Shown: piece after piece, positions 1 through 8,682 of the stretch
How the letters are laid out: the number at the start of each line of letters is the position of its first letter
Numbering within the stretch: the stretch's first letter is position 1
Source: an uncultured Chloroflexus sp.
GTDB taxonomy: Bacteria > Chloroflexota > Chloroflexia > Chloroflexales > Chloroflexaceae
Direction: 5' to 3'
Length of the DNA stretch: 64,000 bases
Assembly (NCBI RefSeq): GCF_937951745.1
Contig: NZ_CALFBQ010000030.1
Location: forward strand, 1-64,000
Notes under the pieces: model-generated
Database searches by the model: none
Told to the model about the DNA's origin: nothing
The model's input: only the letters and a program-made list of their open reading frames with translations
Position numbers and translations under genes: made by a program

Positions 1-474
1 CGACAGGCCGTCATACGCGACCGGGAGTTCGATGAACTCGATCCCGTTCTTCTTGCAGATTTCCATCTCTTCGACGCGAATGGGGCGCGAAGCGTTCGAG
101 ATGTCAGTCTCGCCGTTGCAGAACTTCTTGAACCCGCCACCAGTGCCCGAAATACCCACGCTTACCCGCACATTCGGCGCCAGCTTGGAGAACTCCTCCG
201 CTGCCGCTGCCGTGACCGGATACACTGTCGATGAACCGTCGATCAGAATGTCGCCGCGCAGTGCAGCAAGATCCGAGGCGGGTGCCGCCGTTGGCTGAGC
301 CGGTGCCGCCGTTGGCTGAGCCGGTGCTGCCGTTGGCTGAGCCGGTGCCGCCGTTGGCTGAGCCGGTGCTGCCGTTGGCTGGGCTTGCTGCTGACCGCCA
401 CATGCTGCGATCACTGGGATCAACAGCACCATGAGCATAAAACCGTAGATCCATCGTTTCGTGCTTCGTACCAT
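1..474 (-). CDS. pstS: Phosphate ABC transporter substrate-binding lipoprotein PstS (3' end outside window)
   Basis: Binds orthophosphate outside the membrane for the PstSCAB importer. Only the first 158 residues are in the window; the rest runs off the left edge. The ATG at 474 follows a good ribosome site (AAGGAGAG). A signal peptide ends in the lipobox VIAAC (Cys25), so the mature protein should be lipid-anchored. Next comes a low-complexity linker of QPTAAPA heptads, then the family landmarks [10 protein letters not shown] and [12 protein letters not shown], which in known PstS proteins line the phosphate pocket, and SNASRPI. A PHO-box-like repeat lies 170-200 bp upstream, which fits phosphate-starvation control. 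The family call is secure; the heptad linker is unusual. Confidence 0.92.
   Translation of the reverse strand, partial: MVRSTKRWIYGFMLMVLLIPVIAACGGQQQAQPTAAPAQPTAAPAQPTAAPAQPTAAPAQPTAAPASDLAALRGDILIDGSSTVYPVTAAAAEEFSKLAPNVRVSVGISGTGGGFKKFCNGETDISNASRPIRVEEMEICKKNGIEFIELPVAYDGLS
281..385 (-). repeat. Five 21-bp tandem repeats encoding the QPTAAPA linker of PstS
   Basis: Five consecutive 21-bp units (starting 281, 302, 323, 344, 365) differ by a few substitutions, mainly a C/T alternation. Read on the minus strand they encode heptads of Gln, Pro, Thr and Ala between the lipid-anchored Cys and the binding domain. The unit is a multiple of three, so copy number can change by slippage without breaking the frame. 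Confidence 0.9.
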
Positions 475-642
475 ACGTGTCACTCTCCTTACCAAGCCTA
501 TCTGCGAATCGCAAGCATGCTCTACCATAGCAGAATGTCTGCCCGGTACACACACTTCATGGTGCAACACTCTAACAGGATGCAGAGAGCAACGCTTGCA
601 GGGATACGATATCAGTGATGGTTTAAGAAAATATCATTGGAT

Positions 643-671
643 AGTTAACCAAATGTTAAATACAGGTGAAC
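643..671 (-). promoter_or_regulatory. PHO-box-like direct repeats upstream of pstS
   Basis: On the minus strand three 7-bp units recur every 11 bp: GTTCACC (671-665), TTTAACA (660-654) and GTTAACT (649-643), each separated by 4 bp; weaker units may follow at 638-632 and 627-621. This spacing and core match PhoP operators described in Actinobacteria and Firmicutes. The position, upstream of pstS and reading towards it, supports control by a PhoR-PhoP-like system. No regulator gene is in the window, and the promoter boxes downstream of the repeats are unclear. Confidence 0.55.
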
Positions 672-690
672 GTTCGGGGGAACAAGGCGG

Positions 691-2655
691 TTATGGACGA
701 AATGCCAACGGGATGTAGACGTGCGAGACGAGCGCCGCCACCCGCACCTGCGTCGCACCAACGACGCTTCCCGGCCCGCTAAGGCTGATAGTCAGCAAAC
801 CAAGGTCAGCGACATCGCTTGCAGTCAACGTCACCCGCACGGTTTTACTGTCAATAAACGTAGTCGTCCGTGGTTGCCCGTTCACCAATGCTTGCGTCGC
901 ATCAGTGAAATCAATCCCGAACAGCAGCAACGATACCGGTTGATCGAGCGTCACTAATGGCGGGGTTGCTATCAGGGGCACTTGCAGCTCGAATGCACCG
1001 AGATCACAGCCGTTAAGCTGAGGTCGCGGAACACCACGCTGATCGTTCACCGGGCATGCCACACCAGCATCACGTGCCGGGCTATCGGCAGGAATAGCCA
1101 TCGTTTGGGTTGCCCCACCGTTATTAGCTAATGCTCGCAGCAGGGGATCACGAAACTGCAGATCGGCAGTCTGGGTTGGCGCACTCTTGCCGGCAAAACA
1201 CGTCACATCATTCCAAAAACTTGCACCGGTTAACCGTGGCGGGTATTGCAGGCTGCGGCCATCGTGAGTCAATTCACGCGAGCAGTGCTGCTGAATATTC
1301 CAGCTATTCCCGCCATTACCGGCAGTGTTATACGCAAACAGACTGTTACTGACGCTACCGTTGCCAGAATGACTGATTGCACCGCCAACCCAGCCAGCGT
1401 AGTTGTGGGCAAAGGTACTCGTTTCGATAATGAATGGTGCTGAACGGTTATTGATGACGTACAGCGCACCACCGTTGGCATTATAACCGGTTCCCTCAGC
1501 CTGATTCGCTACAAAGGTTGAGTTGACAATCCGTAGCGCAACTTGCTGCGGGAAGGCTACTGCGCCGCCCGAACCATCTTCACGTGGATTCCCTTCCGCC
1601 CCCGCTGTACGACGAGCACGGTTAGCGTGAAACAGGCTACCGCTAATCAAGACGCTAGGGTTACCGGTACCACCACCGCTACTCGTACCGCCGCCGCCAA
1701 TGGCGCCACCCTGCCCGCGATTGCCACCAATAACAGCATTATGAACAAACGAACTATCAATGATCTCAAGACCACTGCTGTCTTCGTACATGTTGGCATG
1801 AATCGCACCGCCGGAATTGTAGGCTTGGTTATCTTGAAACACACAGCGCACCACTCGCAATCGCCGGTCAGCACCACCAAGTCCATCGGCTGAAATCGCG
1901 CCGCCGAGACTATCTTGCGGACGCGCGCCGATAGCGGTATTGCCCACAAAGACGGTATCCTCAACCAATAAACTGCTCTGTAACAGGTGAATCGCACCGC
2001 CAGCGCCGTTGTTGGCATGATTGCCTTCAAACCGACTACTAGTCACAATTACAGCGCCACCGCGGCTGTAAATCGCCCCACCACCGTAATCGTAGGCGTC
2101 GCGACCGGCAGGTACAGCGGTCAACGTCGTTTGGTTATCACGAAAGATAACCCGATCAATGACCAATGTTGGCGTAAAGGCTGGATTGGCAGCGGCGAAA
2201 TAGCTCCGGATCGCACCGCCGCTGCCGTTGACAGCCGACTCATCGGTACCGCCGCCGCTGGCCCTGCCGCCAATGATCGTCAAGTTACGCAGCTCAAGCC
2301 GGCTAGCGCCGATCAGACCGGTGGTGTAGTGGTCAATCAACCGGCTATTGTTACCTTGCAGGATGATCCGTCTGCCGCCATCAATGATCGTCTGCGGCGC
2401 AGTAATGATCAACGGAGAGGCGAGCAGTATGGTGTGCGGATTCGGCCCGCAATTGAAGCTAATCTCGCCGCCGCCGGCAACTGCTGAAACTAACGCTGCG
2501 GCGGTGCAACTGGCCGACGTACCATTGCCGACCACTTTTGCTTGGGCGCGCGCCGGCATCGCTGGCCAGCCGGTGAAAACCAGCATGGCAATACCGATCC
2601 AAAGTATCGACCAGAACCGCTGGGTAACGATACGAGCACAAGCGCGGTTCACCAT
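691..2655 (-). CDS. Secreted right-handed beta-helix protein with choice-of-anchor-type C-terminus
   Basis: A 654-residue exported protein of unknown substrate. An N-terminal signal peptide (cleavage near PARAQA, about residue 38) is followed by roughly 400 residues of short Gly/Asn/Ser-rich beta-helix rungs containing repeated GGAI and NSxF patterns (for example SGGAIHAN, GGAISHSGN), typical of parallel beta-helix surface or polysaccharide-binding proteins. About residue 540 the segment DAGVACPVNDQRG...CDLGAFE matches the conserved motif at the end of many bacterial polymorphic beta-helix proteins. An Ig-like domain follows, and the chain ends in VYIPLAFRP. No catalytic site can be assigned. 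Probably a cell-surface or sheath protein. Confidence 0.75.
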   Translation of the reverse strand: MVNRACARIVTQRFWSILWIGIAMLVFTGWPAMPARAQAKVVGNGTSASCTAAALVSAVAGGGEISFNCGPNPHTILLASPLIITAPQTIIDGGRRIILQGNNSRLIDHYTTGLIGASRLELRNLTIIGGRASGGGTDESAVNGSGGAIRSYFAAANPAFTPTLVIDRVIFRDNQTTLTAVPAGRDAYDYGGGAIYSRGGAVIVTSSRFEGNHANNGAGGAIHLLQSSLLVEDTVFVGNTAIGARPQDSLGGAISADGLGGADRRLRVVRCVFQDNQAYNSGGAIHANMYEDSSGLEIIDSSFVHNAVIGGNRGQGGAIGGGGTSSGGGTGNPSVLISGSLFHANRARRTAGAEGNPREDGSGGAVAFPQQVALRIVNSTFVANQAEGTGYNANGGALYVINNRSAPFIIETSTFAHNYAGWVGGAISHSGNGSVSNSLFAYNTAGNGGNSWNIQQHCSRELTHDGRSLQYPPRLTGASFWNDVTCFAGKSAPTQTADLQFRDPLLRALANNGGATQTMAIPADSPARDAGVACPVNDQRGVPRPQLNGCDLGAFELQVPLIATPPLVTLDQPVSLLLFGIDFTDATQALVNGQPRTTTFIDSKTVRVTLTASDVADLGLLTISLSGPGSVVGATQVRVAALVSHVYIPLAFRP

Positions 2656-2743
2656 AGCTAGCCTTTCTGCGCAGAGCTGCTTTGTTAACGCAGCAGAGGA
2701 GCATCACCGAACGAAATCCCTCTGCATCAAACACGCCCCCGGT

Positions 2744-4672
2744 TTACCCCATCAATGCCTCGCGCAACGCACCAAGTGGCAACCCAGCCAATGCCTCTTC
2801 ATCGCTGCCGGCCAAGCTCGACCAGAGCACAATCGCATCGGGATCGAGCCGGTAACGGCCATCGAGCTGGCGCAGCAGCCAGCGCAAAGCACGCACCTGC
2901 GCATCGGTATTGCCGGCGTCGCGCGTTGCCGGCCATCCTGCTGGGCGCTCAAGGGCAATGCCGATACTGATCCGGTTGAGGTTATAGCGAGTGCCGCCGC
3001 TAGTGGCAAACCCGGCATGCCATGCCGCCTTGGCTTCATCAACTAGCCGGTAGATGTGGCCATCGAGGCTAATCAGGTAATGGGTAGCAAAGCGAGAGTT
3101 GAAATCGGTCATCGCGGCAATCGTCTCGGCGACCGGGCCGGGAATAGCGTGGAGCACGACCATACTCACCCGCTCACCGCCGCGTTCGCTAAAGGCCAGC
3201 GCCGGCGGCGCCACTTGGGTAATATTAAACCCGCCATCGGTCGGCGGTGTGATTTCGGCGCTACGCACTGCCAACACCGGAGCCGGCATCGCCGCACCAA
3301 GCACCGGCATCCCATGCTGGCGGGCCAAGTCACTCAGGCGCTTCACCTCGCTCCACTTTGGCACCACATTGTAGAGCACGTCGAGCGCAAACGGCTGCAA
3401 GGCGTAGGTCGTCTTTTCGAGCGTGACTTGATAACTCTGAGCCAACGGCGCGCCAATCGCCCACTGGCGGGCCAACTGGTGAAAAGCCCAATCAGGGCGG
3501 TAGGTTGTACCCGCCTGCCGATAGGTCTCAGTCAGCAAAGCATCACGTAGCCGCACCGTCGCCGGGTCGGTCGCGGTACTGATTTGACTCAACTGACGCA
3601 CATCTTTCCAATTGGGCACAAGATTGTAGAGCGTATCAACCGCAAACGCCTGATAGGCGTACTGCTTGCCGTCAACCGTGATCTGGGCGCTTTTGCCAAC
3701 TGGCGGCCCCAACTTACGGGCCACGGCGTATTGATGGAACGCCCAATCAGGCCGGAAGGGCGAGCCACCAGCTTGATAGGTTGCCTCAAGCAAGGCACGC
3801 CCCAAGCCGCTGGACGGAATACTCCCACCCAGTAAATCGCTCAGCGTCTTAACCTCACCCCAATTTGGGACTTCGCAGTAGAGAGTATCACGAGCAAACG
3901 GCTGATAGTTGTACTCCTTGCCCTCAAACTTCATCCGCACGCTTGGCCCCATCGGCATGCCAAGCTGATGCTCGAGCGCGTACTGGTGAAAGGCCCAATC
4001 GGCATTGTAGCCTTGCCCCTTTGTTTTATGCCGGTAGCCCTCTTCGAGCAATGTTTCGATCAACCGCTCTTCATCCGGCGACGGCGTACCAATCTGACCG
4101 GGCGGCAGCGCCGGCGGCGGCGCAGCATTATTCAGATAAGCTTCGACTTGCGACCAGACCCACTCTTTGGTAACAGCCCAGCCGGGGCAGCTCTTCTGAT
4201 TGGTGTAGTCACGGTGAAACGAGATGAGCTGGCGTGGCGGTATCTTGAGCCGGCGCGAGAGTTCGCCCATCACGGCGACCGAATGTTCCCAGACCTTGCC
4301 AGAGGGTAACACCCGATCAAAATAGCCTACCATCTCTAACCCGATCGAATACCAACCTTGTGCCAGCGATCCGTTCCCGGTACCGGCGTGAATGCCAATC
4401 TGCGCCATCGGCGTCGCTAGCCAAATCCCATCAGGGCCGGTAAAGATATGCGGCCCCGCCGTCCAACCTTTACCGGCATAAAACTTCTGAATCCCGCGCA
4501 TAGTGGTCAAGCCGCGCCACATGGTCTCATCAGGTCGATAGGTGTGATGCAGCACCAACCGGCTAGGCGCGAGGCGACCAAAATCGTAGTTCGCGACGTA
4601 ATCACGCCACTCGGCGATCGTCAGCATACGGTTGATAAAGGGCGGCGAGCCTTCGGTAGGAAAATCGGGCAT
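2744..4672 (-). CDS. N-acetylmuramoyl-L-alanine amidase with internal triplicated repeat
   Basis: A 642-residue peptidoglycan amidase of the Amidase_2/PGRP family. Residues ~35-185 carry the fold with zinc-ligand candidates in LVLHHT (His42/43) and SFHRDYTNQKSCPGW. Residues ~215-450 contain three ~75-residue repeats, each with a WAFHQ motif and a QPFA/QAFA-DTLY/DVLY-VPxW motif, possibly wall-binding modules. The C-terminal ~150 residues look like a second amidase-type domain (VVLHAIPGP, THYLISLDG) but lack the distal His/Cys ligands, so it may only bind. The start at 4672 has AAGGAGC upstream; an earlier in-frame ATG would overlap terC. No signal peptide is visible, so export is unexplained. 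It lies 19 bp after terC and is probably cotranscribed. Confidence 0.8.
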   Translation of the reverse strand: MPDFPTEGSPPFINRMLTIAEWRDYVANYDFGRLAPSRLVLHHTYRPDETMWRGLTTMRGIQKFYAGKGWTAGPHIFTGPDGIWLATPMAQIGIHAGTGNGSLAQGWYSIGLEMVGYFDRVLPSGKVWEHSVAVMGELSRRLKIPPRQLISFHRDYTNQKSCPGWAVTKEWVWSQVEAYLNNAAPPPALPPGQIGTPSPDEERLIETLLEEGYRHKTKGQGYNADWAFHQYALEHQLGMPMGPSVRMKFEGKEYNYQPFARDTLYCEVPNWGEVKTLSDLLGGSIPSSGLGRALLEATYQAGGSPFRPDWAFHQYAVARKLGPPVGKSAQITVDGKQYAYQAFAVDTLYNLVPNWKDVRQLSQISTATDPATVRLRDALLTETYRQAGTTYRPDWAFHQLARQWAIGAPLAQSYQVTLEKTTYALQPFALDVLYNVVPKWSEVKRLSDLARQHGMPVLGAAMPAPVLAVRSAEITPPTDGGFNITQVAPPALAFSERGGERVSMVVLHAIPGPVAETIAAMTDFNSRFATHYLISLDGHIYRLVDEAKAAWHAGFATSGGTRYNLNRISIGIALERPAGWPATRDAGNTDAQVRALRWLLRQLDGRYRLDPDAIVLWSSLAGSDEEALAGLPLGALREALMG

Positions 4673-4691
4673 AACCAAGCTCCTTCCGGCG

Positions 4692-5651
4692 CTAATCGGT
4701 CGCCGCGGCCAATCGCCGCGACCGAATGATCGATGCTGCAACCGAGGCCAGCAACGTCACGACAATCACTGCTAGCGAGACCGTGGTGGGGATATGTAAG
4801 CCATGGCCACCAAGAAACCAACCGGTGACCAACGGGGTAAGCATCTTGACCCCAATAAAGGACAGAATTATCGCTAACCCGAAGCGGAGATAGTAAAATG
4901 CGCGCATAAAACTCGCCAGCAGGAAATAGAGTGAGCGCAGACCGAGGATGGCGCAGATATTCGAGGTATAGACAATAAACGGATCATGGGTGATACCGAA
5001 GATAGCGGGAATTGAGTCAACCGCAAACAGCAAATCGGTGCTCTCCACAATCACCAGCACCAGCAAGAGCGGGGTTGCGTTGAGCCGGCCCTCTTCACGC
5101 ACAAAGAACCGATCACCGCGCAACTCGGCAGTCACCGGCAGAAACCGGCGCACTAAGCGAGCCAATGGATTCTGTTGCGGATCGACTTCCGGATCATCAT
5201 CTTGCCAGAAGAGCCGCACGCCGGTCACGAACAAGAACGCACCGAACAGGTAGAGGATCCACTGAAACCGTTCAATCAATGCTGCGCCGAGCAAGATCAT
5301 CGAACCACGCATGAGCAGCGCGCCGAGAATGCCCCAGAAGAGTACGCGATGCTGGTACTGCGGTGGAACGCGAAAGTAGCCAAACAGCAATACGAACACA
5401 AAGATATTATCAACACTAAGCGAGTATTCGACTAAATAGGCGGTGAGAAAGTTGAGCGCATCTTCGGGGCCGCGCCAGAGCCAAATCAGGCCGTTAAAAG
5501 TCATTGAAAGCGAGATCCACACCAACGTCCAGATACCAGCTTCACGCGCCGAAACCCGATGCGAACGGCGATGAAACACGCCCAAATCTAGGGCTAATAC
5601 GAAGAAGACAACTGCATGGAAGGCAATCCATGCCCAGATGGCGGTTTCCAC
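4692..5651 (-). CDS. TerC/Alx-family integral membrane protein
   Basis: A 319-residue protein with about nine membrane segments and the TerC hallmarks SLSVDNIFVF and ESTDLLFAVDSIPA, whose paired acidic residues lie in membrane helices. Characterised relatives export manganese or help load metal onto exported proteins. The first codon is GTG at 5651, preceded by AAGGAG at a 5-nt spacing. The 81-nt gap to the upstream kinase gene is too short for a full yybP-ykoY manganese riboswitch and shows no such core. The amidase gene follows closely. Confidence 0.88.
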   Translation of the reverse strand: METAIWAWIAFHAVVFFVLALDLGVFHRRSHRVSAREAGIWTLVWISLSMTFNGLIWLWRGPEDALNFLTAYLVEYSLSVDNIFVFVLLFGYFRVPPQYQHRVLFWGILGALLMRGSMILLGAALIERFQWILYLFGAFLFVTGVRLFWQDDDPEVDPQQNPLARLVRRFLPVTAELRGDRFFVREEGRLNATPLLLVLVIVESTDLLFAVDSIPAIFGITHDPFIVYTSNICAILGLRSLYFLLASFMRAFYYLRFGLAIILSFIGVKMLTPLVTGWFLGGHGLHIPTTVSLAVIVVTLLASVAASIIRSRRLAAATD

Positions 5652-5700
5652 GATAGCTCCTTGGTTGTCCTATGATGGTGATACACGTGGGACACACAGC

Positions 5701-5728
5701 GAAGGGACGCACAACCATGCGTCCCTTC
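5701..5728. repeat. Perfect 11-bp inverted repeat between kinase and terC genes
   Basis: GAAGGGACGCA and its exact complement are separated by a 6-nt loop. It lies just after the kinase stop codon and could act as a terminator or mRNA-stabilising hairpin, but no U-run follows on either strand. It resembles the hairpins at 22476-22495 and 29679-29699, suggesting a dispersed repeat family. Confidence 0.7.
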
Positions 5729-5732
5729 CGGG

Positions 5733-7733
5733 TTACAAATCGATCCGATCGTCTTCAATGATCCGTTGCGGAAACCGCACCTGTGCCCGCATCCAACCCG
5801 CGGTTTCGTCACGGATCAAACTGAACGAACCGTCCAGATCGCTCTTCACCAGCGTTTCGATAATTTGCAGGCCCAACCCGCTGCTGGGGCGCGGCGGCGG
5901 CGGCGGATGGCGCGGGCCATCATCGCGCACTTCCATCAACACGTGCCCTTGCTCAAGCACCGCTTCCACCTCGATCCGGCCACCTTCGGCGGCAAGCCCG
6001 TGAGTTAACGCATTATCAATCAACTCGTTAATGACTAACGCCAATATGGTCGCATCGCGCGAGCCAATCCGCACCTCATCGCCAAGAATCGCAAACTCAA
6101 CCCGGATATCAGACTCGATCAGCGGAGTCTGAACATTTTCGATGACTTGCCGGGCGACGGCGCCGACCGTCGTCACGCCAATATCATCACGCGATAGCAA
6201 ATTGTGAATGGCAGCAATGGCTTGAATGCGGGCAGCGCTCTCGCGCAACGCTTTCGCGCCGGGACTGGCTGGGTCAAGCCGGCGCAACTGCATTGACAAC
6301 AGCGCGGCAATGGTCTGCAGGTTGTTGCGCACGCGGTGGTGCATCTCTTTGAGGAGCGCCGACTTGACGCGCAACGCGCGCAAACTCTCTTCGTAGAGAC
6401 GGGCATTCTCGATCGCAATGGCCGCTTCATCGGCGAACGTGTTAAGCAGGCGCACCTGTTCGTAATCAAACAAGTGCGGCTCACGCCGGTAGAGGCAGAT
6501 ACCGCCGATGGTGCGACCACGGGCGCGCAACGGCATGCAGAAGAGCGAGTGGAAGTTCTCGCGACGGGCCACCTCAGGCAACTGTGGAAAGCGCGCATCC
6601 TGATAGGCGTTCATCACTGCCAATGGGCGGCCATCGCGCACCGTCTGAATGATCAGGTCGCGCACGCCATCACCCTCGCCGCCATAGCTGGCCACTAGCT
6701 TCAGATTACCATCATCGCCGACTTGAAAGATGGCCGCCCGATCGACCTTCGACAAATCGACCGCCTTCTCAGCGATCAGACTTAGCACATCATGCAACCC
6801 AATCTGCTCGGCGATCGACTTCGAGACCTGTTGGAGCGTGGTCAACTCGCGCAACTTCTGATGCAGGCGTTCGTCGGTCTGCTGATAGAGCTGGGCATTG
6901 GCGATAAAGAAGGCCAATTCGCCGGCAGCCATCTCGACAAACGAAATCTCTTCTTGGGTAAAATCGCGGGGCGCGATTGTCTGCACTGTAATCACGCCTT
7001 GCAGTTTATCGGCGCTAAACTGAAACCGCTCAGCCGAGAAGAGCACGATTGGCACCGCCAGCATCGAGCGAAAAATCTCTTCGCCGAGTTGTGGCTCACG
7101 ATGGTAGCGCGGATCTTTGTAAACATCGCTCACCGAAACGGGATAGCCGAGTTGGGCCGCCCAGCCGGTCACTCCTTCGCCCAAGCGGGCCACCACCTGC
7201 CCGACCGCCGCCCGATTCAGGCCATGGGTCGCGCGCAAGACCAGATCATCGCGGTGCTTGTCGTATAAATAGATCGAACAGACCTCGACGTTCATCACAT
7301 GCGCCACCGTCTCGACTACGGTTTGCAGCGAGGTGTCGAGGTCGAGAGTCGAATTAGCGGCAGAAATAATCCGGTGGAGACCATCGAGCTGGTCGGCGCG
7401 TTCGACCAGCCGCGCTTCCCATTCGCGGGTGCGCTGTTCTTCTTGAGCAGCACCAAACGCGAGCAACAATTCGCTGACCACCACCCCTTGCGACATAGGC
7501 AAACGGGCGGCCAGATGCAACCCTAGTTCGGTCAACACCTCGGCCAAACCACCGCAGGCATGCCACTCGGTACCGATCTGCCGCAACAAGCTCAAGCGCA
7601 TCGCCGGATCAGACTGGTGTTCCAGCGCATCGATCAACATGCCGATCGACGGAATTGTCTCGCGCAACGCGCCGATCAGATCAGGCGGTTGCGATGTCAG
7701 CACCTCATACATTGGCAAGCTTGTCGCGCTCAT
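5733..7733 (-). CDS. Cytoplasmic sensor histidine kinase, two GAF domains, HisKA_2 type
   Basis: A 666-residue kinase with no membrane segment. After a ~100-residue N-terminal region and a short coiled coil come two GAF domains (~residues 125-275 and 295-450) that should bind small ligands or chromophores. The second ends in the signalling helix AIAIENARLYEESLRALR. The dimerisation/phosphoacceptor motif EMHHRVRNNLQT has the likely phosphorylated His466 (HisKA_2 pattern). The ATPase domain shows the N-box INELIDNALTHG and GLGLQIIETLV; between them is an odd proline run (HPPPPPRP) where the ATP lid should be. No response regulator is adjacent, so the partner is unknown. The start has GAGGGTGG upstream. 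Confidence 0.88.
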   Translation of the reverse strand: MSATSLPMYEVLTSQPPDLIGALRETIPSIGMLIDALEHQSDPAMRLSLLRQIGTEWHACGGLAEVLTELGLHLAARLPMSQGVVVSELLLAFGAAQEEQRTREWEARLVERADQLDGLHRIISAANSTLDLDTSLQTVVETVAHVMNVEVCSIYLYDKHRDDLVLRATHGLNRAAVGQVVARLGEGVTGWAAQLGYPVSVSDVYKDPRYHREPQLGEEIFRSMLAVPIVLFSAERFQFSADKLQGVITVQTIAPRDFTQEEISFVEMAAGELAFFIANAQLYQQTDERLHQKLRELTTLQQVSKSIAEQIGLHDVLSLIAEKAVDLSKVDRAAIFQVGDDGNLKLVASYGGEGDGVRDLIIQTVRDGRPLAVMNAYQDARFPQLPEVARRENFHSLFCMPLRARGRTIGGICLYRREPHLFDYEQVRLLNTFADEAAIAIENARLYEESLRALRVKSALLKEMHHRVRNNLQTIAALLSMQLRRLDPASPGAKALRESAARIQAIAAIHNLLSRDDIGVTTVGAVARQVIENVQTPLIESDIRVEFAILGDEVRIGSRDATILALVINELIDNALTHGLAAEGGRIEVEAVLEQGHVLMEVRDDGPRHPPPPPRPSSGLGLQIIETLVKSDLDGSFSLIRDETAGWMRAQVRFPQRIIEDDRIDL

Positions 7734-7786
7734 AGACCACCCTCAACGAATGTTTGGGTCAATTATACCCCGTCGCGCAAGGATGA

Positions 7787-8581
7787 TCAGCGCCAGCGCG
7801 TGAGAATCTTTTCGCGCTGAAATACTTGGGTTGCCAACCAGAGCAAACCGACCGCAACCAACGCCAATACCAGCGAGAAGAGGAGCGCCACCACCGGATT
7901 CAGCACAAACAACCCCAACATCTGGCCGAAGAAGAGCAACATCACCGGCACGATCAGCACGCCGGCAATTTGCTGCGCGCTGCGTGGATCGTTCACCCGC
8001 GCCGAGACCATCACTGTTAGCGCAACGGAGATGAGGGCTAGGAGCGGGCTGGCCAACAGCAACATGACCATCCACCCCGGATGCAACACCAACCCCGGCA
8101 CGGCCGGATCAATGGCAACGAAGCCTAAACCGGCAGCAAAGATCAGCGCGCACAACCATGTCAAGGCGATACCGGGAATAATTGCCGCCAACACCTTACC
8201 CAGCAACACATCGCCGGTCGAAATCGGCGCAGCCAGCAGCGGCTCAAGCGTACAGCGATTCTTCTCGCCGACGATGCTGTACGAAGCGAGCACATTGGGA
8301 ATCACCATCGGCAACAGCAAAAAGAGGGTGGAAAACTGGCGGCCAAAGATCACTTGGGCCAAGGCTTCGAGACCGAGACCGGCCAGCGCCGGGTCAATCG
8401 CCGCAGCCGGTATCTCGGCAGTATCAGGATCGCTGACCAGACCCATAGCGAAGATCAAGCCGAGCGCAAGGAGTGCCAAGATCAGTGGCGGCAAAAAGGT
8501 GCTAAGCAGCAAACCGCGCGAACGGCGCAACTCCAGCCACTCTTTGCAGATCAAGACGGATATACGTTCCCAATGGAGCAT
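7787..8581 (-). CDS. ABC-2 type transporter permease
   Basis: A 264-residue six-helix permease of the ABC-2 (CcmA/NatB-like) class, partner of the ATPase encoded 100 bp upstream. The sequence LHWERISVLICKEWLELRRSR is the usual cytoplasmic N-terminus, followed by STFLPPLI and, after a large loop, SYSIVGEKNRCTLEPLLAAPIS, the signature coupling region of this family. The ATG at 8581 was chosen because family members begin there; an in-frame ATG at 8659 would add 26 basic residues. The exported substrate cannot be predicted. Confidence 0.85.
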   Translation of the reverse strand: MLHWERISVLICKEWLELRRSRGLLLSTFLPPLILALLALGLIFAMGLVSDPDTAEIPAAAIDPALAGLGLEALAQVIFGRQFSTLFLLLPMVIPNVLASYSIVGEKNRCTLEPLLAAPISTGDVLLGKVLAAIIPGIALTWLCALIFAAGLGFVAIDPAVPGLVLHPGWMVMLLLASPLLALISVALTVMVSARVNDPRSAQQIAGVLIVPVMLLFFGQMLGLFVLNPVVALLFSLVLALVAVGLLWLATQVFQREKILTRWR

Positions 8582-8682
8582 AGCGATTCTCGCTCTCTTT
8601 GGATTGCGCGATGCTATGGAATGCGGTCGTTTGACTGTCGCACTCCCCATAAGAGGCACCCAGTCAGACGGCAGTCTAGCGT

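Noticed and set aside
4672-4741. Longer amidase start overlapping terC
   Set aside because: The extra 23 residues are terC shadow sequence without a ribosome site, whereas 4672 has AAGGAGC.
5652-5732. Manganese riboswitch (yybP-ykoY) before terC
   Set aside because: Only 81 nt are available and the hairpin at 5701-5728 has no match to the conserved core.
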